Assembly (NCBI GenBank): GCA_009746045.1
Contig: RPFO01000359.1
Location: 1,545,887 to 1,609,886 of the forward strand
Direction of reading: 5' to 3'
Length of the DNA stretch: 64,000 nt
Source: Mesostigma viride
Lineage: Eukaryota > Streptophyta > Mesostigmatophyceae > Mesostigmatales > Mesostigmataceae
The notes beneath the pieces were generated by a model. It searched no databases. It was not told the DNA's origin and saw only the letters and a program-made list of their open reading frames with translations. This document shows, in pieces, positions 11,804-21,576 of this stretch; the first letter of the stretch is position 1; every line of letters starts with the position of its first letter. A program made the position numbers and the translations under genes.

Positions 11804-14250
11804 TAAAGCTGGACTGTTGCAGGCAGCATGTAGACCATGAAAATAGACCACCCACGAAAATTGGGCTCATTCTGAGCTCAAATGGTGACATGTGACAGCA
11901 TACATGTGCAGTTTTTCGTCATTTTCCCCCTTTTCTTACATGAAACAAATATGAATAGTGGACAAATGAACTCATTTAAGGCTGGACTGTTGCAGGCAGC
12001 ATGTAGACCATGAAAATAGACCACCCACAAAAATTGGGCTCATTCTGAGCTCAAATGGTGACATGTGACAGCATACATGTGCAGTTTTTCGTCATTTTCC
12101 CCCTTTTCTTACATGCAACAAATATGAATAGTGGACAAATGAACTCATATCAGGCTGGAAACTTGCAGGCAGCATCTAGACCATGAAAATAGACCACCCA
12201 CAAAAATTGGGCTCATTCTGAGCTCAAATGGTGACATGTGACAGCATACATGTGCAGTTTTTCGTCATTTTCCCCCTTTTCTTACATGCAACAAATATGA
12301 ACAGTGAACAAACGAACTCATTTCAGGCTGGATTCTTGCAGGCAGCATTTATACCATGAAAATAGACCACCCACAAAAATTGGGCTCATTCTGAGCTCAA
12401 ATGGTGACATGTGACAGCATACATGTGCAGTTTTTCGTCATTTTCCCCCTTTTCTTACATGAAACAAATATGAATAGTGAACAAATGAACTCATATCAGG
12501 CTGGATTCTTGCAGGCAGCATTTATACCATGAAAATAGACCACCCACGAAAATTGGGCTCATTCTGAGCTCAAATGGTGACATGTGACAGCATACATGTG
12601 CAGTTTTTCGTCATTTTCCCCCTTTTCTTACATGAAACAAATATGAACAGTGAACAAATGAACTCATATCAGGCTGGGTTCTTGCAGGCAGCATCTAGAC
12701 CATGAAAATAGACCACCCACAAAAATTGGGCTCATTCTGAGCTCAAATGGTGACATTTGACCGCATACATGTGCAGTTTTTCGTCATTTTCCCCCTTTTC
12801 TTACATGAAACAAATATGAATAGTGAACAAATGAACTCATATCAGGCTGGATTCTTGCAGGCAGCATTTATACCATGAAAATAGACCACCCACGAAAATT
12901 GGGCTCATTCTGAGCTCAAATGGTGACATGTGACAGCATACATGTGCAGTTTTTCGTCATTTTCCCCCTTTTCTTACATGAAACAAATATGAACAGTGAA
13001 CAAATGAACTCATATCAGGCTGGGTTCTTGCAGGCAGCATTTAGACCATGAAAATAGACCACCCACAAAAATTGGGCTCATTCTGAGCTCAAATGGTGAC
13101 ATTTGACCGCATACATGTGCAGTTTTTCGTCATTTTCCCCCTTTTCTTACATGAAACAAATATGAATAGTGAACAAATGAACTCATATCAGGCTGGATTC
13201 TTGCAGGCAGCATTTATACCATGAAAATAGACCACCCACAAAAATTGGGCTCATTCTGAGCTCAAATGGTGACATGTGACAGCATACATGTGCAGTTTTT
13301 CGTCATTTTCCCCCTTTTCTTACATGAAACAAATATGAACAGTGGACAAATGAACTCGTATCAGGCTGGGTTCTTGCAGGCAGCATCTAGACCATGAAAA
13401 TAGACCACCCACAAAAATTGGGCTCATTCTGAGCTCAAATGGTGACATGTGACAGCATACATGTGCAGTTTTTCGTCATTTTCCCCCTTTTCTTACATGA
13501 AACAAATATGAACAGTGGACAAATGAACTCGTATCAGGCTGGAAACTTGCAGGCAGCATCTAGACCATGAAAATAGACCACCCACAAAAATTGGGCTCAT
13601 TCTGAGCTCAAATGGTGACATGTGACAGCATACATGTGCAGTTTTTCGTCATTTTCCCCCTTTTCTTACATGAAACAAATATGAACAGTGAACAAATGAA
13701 CTCATATCAGGCTGGGTTCTTGCAGGCAGCATCTAGACCATGAAAATAGACCACCCACAAAAATTGGGCTCATTCTGAGCTCAAATGGTGACATGTGACA
13801 GCATACATGTGCAGTTTTTCGTCATTTTCCCCATTTTCTTACATGAAACAAATATGAACAGTGAACAAATGAACTCATATCAGGCTGGGTTCTTGCAGGC
13901 AGCATCTAGACCATGAAAATAGACCACCCACAAAAATTGGGCTCATTCTGAGCTCAAATGGTGACATGTGACCGCATACATGTGCAGTTTTTCGTCATTT
14001 TCCCCCTTTTCTTACATGAAACAAATATGAATAGTGAACAAATGAACTCATATCAGGCTGGATTCTTGCAGGCAGCATCCAGACCATGAAAATAGACCAC
14101 CCACAAAAATTGGGCTCATTCTGAGCTCAAATGGTGACATTTGACCGCATACATGTGCAGTTTTTCGTCATTTTCCCCCTTTTCTTACATGAAACAAATA
14201 TGAACAGTGAACAAATGAACTCATTTCAGGCTGGATTCTTGCAGGCAGCT
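11804..14250 (+). repeat. ~173-bp satellite array, left arm
   Basis: About 14 tandem units of ~173 bp, each starting near CAGGCTGG(A/G)TTCTTGCAGG and containing CATGAAAATAGACCACCCAC and CAGTTTTTCGTCATTTTCCC. Units differ mainly at a few diagnostic sites (CTAGACC/TTATACC, ACAGCATAC/ACCGCATAC), which mark homogenised sub-blocks. Confidence 0.95.
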
Positions 14251-14800
14251 CGGTTCTAAAACTGGTTACGATTTGTAGTTACGAGTAAAACTGGTAACTA
14301 GAAATAGGTACCAGTACCATCCAAATTAATTAAGCATGGATACCATTTGTAATAGTCTGAACCTTCACGACCGCCCATGGCAGCTCTCGCGAGCGATTAT
14401 TCTAGCTCCGCAAAATTATTGCAATCAGCCAATTTGATCGAATTCACCATCGTCTCGCTCGGGGTTGGCACGCCTCTCCCAATGATGCCTCTCCTGCCTC
14501 TTTTGTGGCTCGATCTTCCACCGACTCAGCGCGGCGTATGAAAGTTCCATTCATGCAGAATTCCAGGTAAGTCGGGGTAAAATGTAAAAGATGGGGGACA
14601 TACAATCTCCTTGGGGGAGGGATCTTGAGCTGTGGCCAAGTGCAGATTTATGACCGTTGATAAGGATGTACCAGGTTAGCGATTTGATCATTCCCATGAT
14701 GACCGTTAGGATGCGTGGGCCAAGGTGTATAGGTAAATAGGTGTACGTTTATTCCAAATATAGCCAATAGGTAATCCCTGCTAAGCATTCATGCAGAATT

Positions 14801-15445
14801 CATTCACCGACCCCCAACACTGACCGTACAGCCAGAACATACGAAAAGGTCTTGCATTCTCAATGAAAATGGGCTGTAACGGCATTCCATTGAGAATTCC
14901 ATTCAGAACTCATTCACCGACCCCCAACACTGACCGTACAGCCTGAATTGGGCTGAACATGCGAAAAGGACTTGCATTCTCAATGAAAATGGGCTGTTGC
15001 GGCATTCCATTGAGAATTCCATTGAGAACTCATTCACCGACCCCCAACACTGACCGTACAGCCTGAACTGGGCTGAACATGCGAAAAGGACTTGCATTCT
15101 CAATGAAAATGGGCTGTTGCGGCATTCCATTGAGAATTCCATTGAGAACCCATTCACCGACCCCCAACACTGACCGTACAGCCTGAACTGGGCTGAACAT
15201 GCAAAAAGGTCTTGCATTCTCAATGAAAATTGGCTGTTGCGGCATTCCATTGAGAATTCCATTGAGAACCCATTCACCGACCCCCAACACTGACCGTACA
15301 GCCTGAACTGGGCTGAACATGCGAAAAGGACTTGCATTCTCAATGAAAATGGGCTGTTGCGGCATTCCATTGAGAATTCCATTGAGAACCCATGCACCGA
15401 CCCCCAACACTGACCGTACAACCTGAACTGGGCTGAACATGCGAG
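14801..15445. repeat. 120-bp tandem repeat in element centre
   Basis: About 5.4 copies of a 120-bp unit starting CATTCACCGACCCCCAACAC, the first shortened to 110 bp. Since 120 is a multiple of three, the minus strand stays open and shows a repeated ~40-residue peptide (CSAQFRLYGQCWGSVNGF). I treat that ORF as a by-product of the repeat. Confidence 0.85.
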
Positions 15446-15681
15446 AAACGAAGGACCATCCAAAAGTGAAAAAATTCTGATTCAAACAGTCCGCGGTGTT
15501 GTCCGAGCCTCGCATGCAAATGGCATTTGAATGAACAAAGCACAGTGACCGTCGTCTTTGCGCGCGCGCGGCTGCAGGTGCGTACAGCCTGCCAAGCACT
15601 ACCGGTAATTACTTTGTGCGCGCACGAACAAAACCAACGTCGCCGGCGATTGTTTACCAAAACGTGCCTGCATAATATGAT

Positions 15682-16326
15682 ATGGCAATGAGTGAAACTG
15701 AGAACCAGAGGGCAAAACGCCTGTGTTATGCAAATACTTTAGGTGTTTGCGTGTTAGATCATGAAGATGGGGCAGATAACCAATGTCAGGGGAGATTGAC
15801 GTGCAGGTGCTTTGTGTACGTCGAAAATATTGTTCATGAACGGATTTTGGCAACGGTGAAGAAATTCTGGAAGCTACGTAGATGGCATGATAGGTCAGTA
15901 TGCTGTTCGGTTTTACAATTTCTTTTTCCGCCCAGTAGCTGCGGATATCGCGAGTATGGGTTATGGTACGCTTCTGGGCTAATGGGCGACCCGGGCAACA
16001 GAGGGACCTGGGCAGTTAGATGGGTCAAAGAGTCTCCATTTTTTCGTCGTGATATCGCAGTCACGCCTGGCGAAAACCACGGCGAGCGCGAGCCATATTT
16101 TACTTTTGCCGCAAGGCTGGGTGCTTCCCGGGCGTCACCGTCCTTTAATATATATTTCTTGAGCTGTTCCGCGCAGCTGGCGGCCTGGGCGCACGTCAAG
16201 AACAAGGTTCCGGATGTCATCCGCAACCGCGTCGTTCTAAATAAGCGTGTCAAGAGTATCGTAGCTTATAACTCCCGCAGACTTTATGATTCCGGTTCTT
16301 TTCGATGCCCAACGTCGTGGTTGTGA
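15682..16326 (+). CDS. Hypothetical ORF in the foldback element centre
   Basis: The longest non-repetitive ORF in the unique centre: 214 codons from MAMSETENQRAKRLC to CPTSWL. It is Cys-rich near residues 35-45 (CQGRLTCRCF) and has Trp/Arg-rich segments. I see no DDE or other transposase signature. A 139-aa antisense ORF (15834-16253) overlaps, so even the strand is uncertain. It could be part of a spliced transposase or non-coding. Confidence 0.25.
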   Translation: MAMSETENQRAKRLCYANTLGVCVLDHEDGADNQCQGRLTCRCFVYVENIVHERILATVKKFWKLRRWHDRSVCCSVLQFLFPPSSCGYREYGLWYASGLMGDPGNRGTWAVRWVKESPFFRRDIAVTPGENHGEREPYFTFAARLGASRASPSFNIYFLSCSAQLAAWAHVKNKVPDVIRNRVVLNKRVKSIVAYNSRRLYDSGSFRCPTSWL

Positions 16327-16329
16327 TTA

Positions 16330-17144
16330 CGCCTATGTCCGGGGAACTTAAAGGAAGTTTGCTGGTAATGCTTTCTTTTCCCGTGTTGTCACTGAAAAGG
16401 TAAACGGCCTTGTGTCGTCAAAACAGCAGCAAGCAGAAGTCACTGTGCTTAGAATTGCAATGTGGTAGTTTGATTTAACACATATACTGCCTTGTTGCTG
16501 AAAACTTTTTCAAGGCCTGCTGGGATGTTGCCCATATGTTTCCAACGCTTTAACTCATGTCCAAGTGAGCTAGACTGGCTTGGAAACTTGAGCTTGTCAT
16601 GCTTACATTGTGCTTGTATTGCTATTTGTGCCTCTTTGCAGTATCTGCTTTATATATAATTGAAGGCTTCAGCATCATTGTCGAGCACCGTGGTGGCAGC
16701 CAAGCCTCCAATAACGATCATGGACCTAACCTTGCCAAGTATTTGCTTCTTATTATTTCATTCTTTGGACTGAGCTAGCTTTGAGCTAGCTTTACACCTG
16801 CTATTTGGCCTGCACCATGGTCCCTGGCTGCCAGTTACATTTTGTGCCCCCCCCGGCAGGCTGCAGGGTCTAGGATAGCGAGGGTGTAACGTAGACATGT
16901 TGTGGGCACCCTGGGTGCATTTTCAGGACCAGCCTTTACTTTACCTGGCCCTGCCTTCTTTCTGGGCATATTGTTGACTTGAGTGCTTGTTGGTCACTCG
17001 CGTAGCGACCCCCCTGCATTCATAAATCGTAAACCATTATACAATGAGCATATTTCATGGATGTTAAGCATTGCTACTCTTGAACACATCATACATGAAC
17101 ATGTTTCCATGCCGTACCCATGGATATGTTAAAATGTGTGAGTT
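16330..17144. other. Non-coding part of the element centre
   Basis: No ORF or repeat recognised apart from local duplications such as GAGCTAGCTTT at about 16770-16790. It ends at the inner inverted repeat. Confidence 0.4.
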
Positions 17145-17258
17145 ATTACAAATGGTATCCATGCTTAATTAATTTGGATGGTACTGGTACCTATTTCTAG
17201 TTACCAGTTTTACTCGTAACTACAAATCGTAACCAGTTTTAGAACCGAGCTGCCTGCA

Positions 17259-18290
17259 AGAATCCAGCCTGAAATGAGTTCATTTGTTCACTGTTCATAT
17301 TTGTTTCATGTAAGAAAAGGGGGAAAATGACGAAAAACTGCACATGTATGCGGTCAAATGTCACCATTTGAGCTCAGAATGAGCCCAATTTTTGTGGGTG
17401 GTCTATTTTCATGGTCTAGATGCTGCCTGCAAGAATCCAGCCTGATATGAGTTCATTTGTTCACTATTCATATTTGTTTCATGTAAGAAAAGGGGGAAAA
17501 TGACGAAAAACTGCACATGTATGCGGTCACATGTCACCATTTGAGCTCAGAATGAGCCCAATTTTTGTGGGTGGTCTATTTTCATGGTCTAGATGCTGCC
17601 TGCAAGAACCCAGCCTGATATGAGTTCATTTGTTCACTGTTCATATTTGTTTCATGTAAGAAAAGGGGGAAAATGACGAAAAACTGCACATGTATGCTGT
17701 CACATGTCACCATTTGAGCTCAGAATGAGCCCAATTTTTGTGGGTGGTCTATTTTCATGGTCTAGATGCTGCCTGCAAGTTTCCAGCCTGATACGAGTTC
17801 ATTTGTCCACTGTTCATATTTGTTTCATGTAAGAAAAGGGGGAAAATGACGAAAAACTGCACATGTATGCTGTCACATGTCACCATTTGAGCTCAGAATG
17901 AGCCCAATTTTTGTGGGTGGTCTATTTTCATGGTCTAGATGCTGCCTGCAAGAACCCAGCCTGATACGAGTTCATTTGTCCACTGTTCATATTTGTTTCA
18001 TGTAAGAAAAGGGGGAAAATGACGAAAAACTGCACATGTATGCTGTCACATGTCACCATTTGAGCTCAGAATGAGCCCAATTTTTGTGGGTGGTCTATTT
18101 TCATGGTATAAATGCTGCCTGCAAGAATCCAGCCTGATATGAGTTCATTTGTTCACTATTCATATTTGTTTCATGTAAGAAAAGGGGGAAAATGACGAAA
18201 AACTGCACATGTATGCTGTCACATGTCACCATTTGAGCTCAGAATGAGCCCAATTTTTGTGGGTGGTCTATTTTCATGGTCTGAAGGCTG
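17259..18290 (-). repeat. ~173-bp satellite array, right arm (inverted)
   Basis: About six units of the same ~173-bp satellite as the left arm, in reverse orientation. They share the left arm's variant sites, including the TTTGACCGC type next to the inner inverted repeat on both sides. The arms therefore look like copies of each other with unequal repeat number. Confidence 0.95.
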
Positions 18291-18386
18291 GATGACCCCT
18301 GCTTTATTGACAAATATAAGGATTTAATCACATGTGGAAAAATTGAGTAAAATTTATGAAATTGAGCAAACACTTATGAATCCCCT

Positions 18387-19100
18387 CCCGGCGGACAAGA
18401 TTTCTTTTCTCAGACGCCGCAAACGGCTTGAGAAGACTCTCTTCACCCTTGACGACGACTTGACCCTGCGGGCGCAGCAACAACGGCGACGCCGGGAGCT
18501 ATGGCCGACCTACCTCCAGCTCCGGCAGACCAAGGCGGGGCAGCCGGTGTACTGGAAGGGGGCGGCCATCTACGTCGGCCACAAGCCCTGGCAGGCGACC
18601 CGCCCGCGGCCGGCCAGCGACTCCAGACGCCCCAGCTTAGGGGAATACAGCAGTAGTAGTGTAGAATAGATAGACCGTGGCCATGTATATGTACGCCTCC
18701 TAGAGGCACTATCCCAGCTAAGCCACGCGCTTTATTTAATCATGTACATGTGTGCCTATGATGTGCCACACTCTGGACAGATGATGCCTAGTTTTATTTA
18801 GTTATGTTGTGCCCATGCAGAGAGCTGCTGCATGCATGAGATGCCACGCTCTAGCTTTTGTATAGCCATGATGATCTTCCCCTCCGTGCCAGGATCCCCC
18901 CCTTAGGCGGGTTGAACCTGAGACATGCAGCATGGTGGTGCCGGTGCCCTGGTGCACCTAGAGCAAGGGTCGTTTACATTCCCACCCTTGCAGGAAGTAG
19001 CTTAGAATGTATGATAGGCCATATGCCCCTTCTCTAGGCTATGTGTGCTACATATACTCCCAACGGAGTTATGTTCCGAATTAATTAATTAAATCCATTC
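18387..19100 (+). mobile_element. ORF1-only retroelement, copy 2, right part
   Basis: It starts with the duplicated CCCGG and continues the interrupted ORF1 (ADKISFLRRRKR...VYWKGAAIYVGHKPWQATRP; stop near 18667). The ~420-bp 3' region follows, ending in the hairpin ACTCC-CAAC-GGAGT (19056-19069) and an ATTAATTA tail. Together with 10394-11725 this is one element split by the foldback transposon. Confidence 0.7.
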
Positions 19101-19172
19101 CATCCCATGTCCCCCTCCCACTGAGGACTTATGCTCACGTGACGCAGTCACGTGTCTATTAATTAATTAATT

Positions 19173-19181
19173 AAGTAAGTT

Positions 19182-19270
<89 letters not shown>

Positions 19271-19275
19271 TTAAG
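19173..19275 (+). repeat. (TAAG)n microsatellite
   Basis: About 100 bp of TAAG/TAAT repeat following the retroelement tail. It probably expanded from the TTAA-type tail. Confidence 0.9.
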
Positions 19276-19339
19276 TAAGTACTTGCGTGTCATGCGCACA
19301 GGCATGCCACAGAGTATACTATGCTAGTTTCTCATTAGA

Positions 19340-19912
19340 AAAAAAAAAAAGGTCCTGGTCCTCACGGTGCTCACCTATCAAAGAGACAACCTATGGCGCC
19401 GAGGCCTGGACGCTCACGGACACGCTGGCGGCCAAGCTAGATGGCACGGTAACCAGGATGCTCCGTCAGGCCCTGATGAATGTAGGGTTTACCACGCATA
19501 GCCTCTATAGAATCTTTGTACCAGGGCATGCCTCGCATTTCGGACGAGATTAGACAGCGTAGGATAGCATATTCGTAGGACATCTTGCTCGCACCAGCCA
19601 GGTAGACACCGACCTCGGTCTGGCCAGCCCCCAGCGGCTTGGCCAGCCAGGGCGGCATATCCTGACCTGGCCTGCATGGCCCCAAGGACATACCTAAGAA
19701 GGTAGGCAAACATGCCACGACCTACCCACAGCAGTTGCTGGCCGACCTCATGGTCCCAGCCTCGTTTGAACATCGCATTCACTCCCTCTCTCTTGCTTGG
19801 ACTGCTGTGCAGGACAAGAAGAGGTAGAAGACCATTGTCCAGGCTCATGCATACGCCCGCCCCTGTGGGCAAGCCTCCTCCCCCCAAGCGGAAGGGGCGC
19901 TTTGCTGAGTAG
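19340..19912 (+). pseudogene. Non-LTR reverse transcriptase, C-terminal fragment
   Basis: Reads TYGAEAWTLTDTLAAKLDGT, VTRMLRQALMNVGFTTHSLY, then (frameshift near 19535) the IR.RRIA.VGHLARTSQVDT segment, LGQPGRHILTWP, and AWTAVQDKKR with a basic C-terminus. It is the same family as 9080-9645 and somewhat better preserved. The RT catalytic domain is missing. The 3' region ends in an ATTAATTA tail at about 19995-20014. Confidence 0.65.
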
Positions 19913-20014
19913 AATAGGGTTTTCTCGATTAGATTAGAGTTAGATTAGTTCGGTTTCGCGGCTCTGCCCACCTCCATCCATCCAGCAAGGGACTATTAAT
20001 TAATTAATTAATTA

Positions 20015-20451
20015 AACTCGTGCTCCCGTTGGGGAGTCACGGAGCACCGAAGTGCTTTTAATCCCTGTGTGTGCACTAAAGGAGAAAGGGCAGAGACCCC
20101 CAGTCTCCTTCATGCCAAAGGCATGCCACAGCTGCAATCGGGCGCGGCTAGCTAAAAGGACAGGCTAACGATCCGGCAAACTGTGGGTGCAATAAGTAAG
20201 ACCCATGTGAGCATATATCATAGCAAGGAGCGTGGGCAAGTAATCTGAACATAGCCAGGGCGTAGCATGGCTGTACTAGGACTAGGCTAAGGCTATGGCT
20301 GGTTGTGTACCGTGCGTTGGCGGCACGTGACTAGGTGTGGTGGCACAGCTCAGGCGACATCTAGGCATGGCTGCCTTAGCGGCAGTGACGCCAATGGTTA
20401 CAAGCTAGGGCTATTGCTATTCTAGCCCGCTGGGGGCGTCCACATCTTGTG
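20015..20451. other. Repeat-derived spacer
   Basis: It starts with a variant of the retroelement terminal hairpin (CTCCCGTTGGGGAG, 20024-20037) beside the ATTA tail. The rest shows no ORF or recognised element. Confidence 0.35.
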
Positions 20452-21576
20452 GTTGATCATCAGGTCCCCGCCCCTCCAGTACACCTTGGGCTTCTGGGGG
20501 TCCTGCTTATGGCGGAGGTATTCCGGCCACAGGTCGCGTCGCTGCTGTTGCTGAGCGGGGGTGAGGTCGTCATCCAGCGTCCAGGTGCATCGTGCAACCG
20601 CTTGCGACGAGAGAGGAACCGCTGCTTATCCTCAGGGGAGGGGAAGGTGAGTAGGACTGGTGGGGGAGCCGCCTTGTCCCGTGAGTGGGGAAGGCGGTGG
20701 CACCCACGCAGTTCTACCTCACCTACCAGGCCCATGAGGGTAAGAAGCTGGTTCTTGAGCTCGTCAGCAAGAGAGGTTGACGTCTCACCTGGCTTCTGGG
20801 GGAAGCGACGTAGCACCACGCGGCACTCGCGGCGAGCGCGGTCGGTGACCTCTCGTTGCTGGGCCTGGCGGTGGTCCTCCAGCTCCTGGAGCTTTGTGGC
20901 GATGGCGTCGGTGGTGGAGGCGGTCGCTGACCGCAGCAGGTCGGCGTAGGAGAGCGGCGGGAGGTCGCCAGCATCCTGCCGGGGTGGCTGGGATGCAATG
21001 GTGGCCGTCTGCTCCGCTATCTTGGGGACCTGTGTGGCCAGGGCCTCGGTGTGGGCGGTGATGGCCTCAAGCTTCTTCAGGAGCACGCCACACTTGCCCT
21101 CCACCTGGTTAAAGGCGAGAGACAAGTGCAGCATGCTTTTCCGAAGCCTGCGCCGCGGTGTGTAGCGCCGTGAACTGGGGTTGTAGCTTGTGGACGACCT
21201 TGGTTTCCACGTTGGAGACCCGGGCTTCCACCGTGTTGAGCGTGGTGTTCAGCCATGTCAGCTTCTCGGCCAGCGGCCAGGTCACGTGCTCCTCCAGCAC
21301 TGCGCGGATGTCATCCTTGCAGAGGGAGGGCCGAGCCGATGGGGCAGCCGGCTGTGCGAGGCTGGCGTTGATCGCTCTGGTGATGTCGCCGACGCAGCGC
21401 TGGTAGTGGCTGGTCAAGATAAACAGGCGTTGGCTTGGTTCGTCAAAGGTGTAGAGCCAGGACGTGTCGCGGTAGTCGATAGCCGCCCCCCCCTTCAGGG
21501 TCACGAAGGGACTATGTGCTACATGATCTCCCAACGGAGTCATGTTATTCTCATCTAATTTAAGGGGACGGGACAT
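20452..21576 (-). pseudogene. Diverged LINE ORF1p-like gene, minus strand
   Basis: A second ORF1 subfamily. An N-terminal part (21109-21576: DIRAVLEEHVTWPLAEKLTW) is followed, after a frameshift near 21110-21134, by coiled-coil-like sequence and an RRM-like region (YADLLRSATASTTDAI; RRECRVVLRRFPQKPGETST; VELRGCHRLPHSRDKAAPP; VLLTFPSPEDKQRFLSRRKR). A second frameshift near 20580 precedes the C-terminal domain. The order matches the copies at 7208 and 11359, but the protein is much diverged. The plus strand has the shared retroelement 3' hairpin at 21528-21540. Confidence 0.6.

Larger units (their letters stand above)
11726..18386. mobile_element. 6.66-kb foldback-type DNA transposon
   Basis: Terminal inverted repeats begin AGGGGATTCATA(A/G)GTG (11726-11755 and, inverted, 18357-18386). 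The element is flanked by the 5-bp target duplication CCCGG (11721-11725 and 18387-18391). The uninterrupted sequence (GAC-CCCGG-CGG) is preserved in copy 1 at about 8410-8420, which proves insertion. Inside the TIRs lie inverted arrays of a ~173-bp satellite (about 14 units left, about 6 right), then a ~110-bp inner inverted repeat (14240-14355 / 17145-17258), then a ~2.8-kb centre. The superfamily is not identified. No recognised transposase is present, so it may be non-autonomous. Confidence 0.85.

Noticed and set aside
14903-15599. Minus-strand repeat protein (five ~40-residue units) in the foldback element
   Set aside because: The 120-bp period is divisible by three, so open frames are expected by chance; no sequence outside the repeat supports coding.
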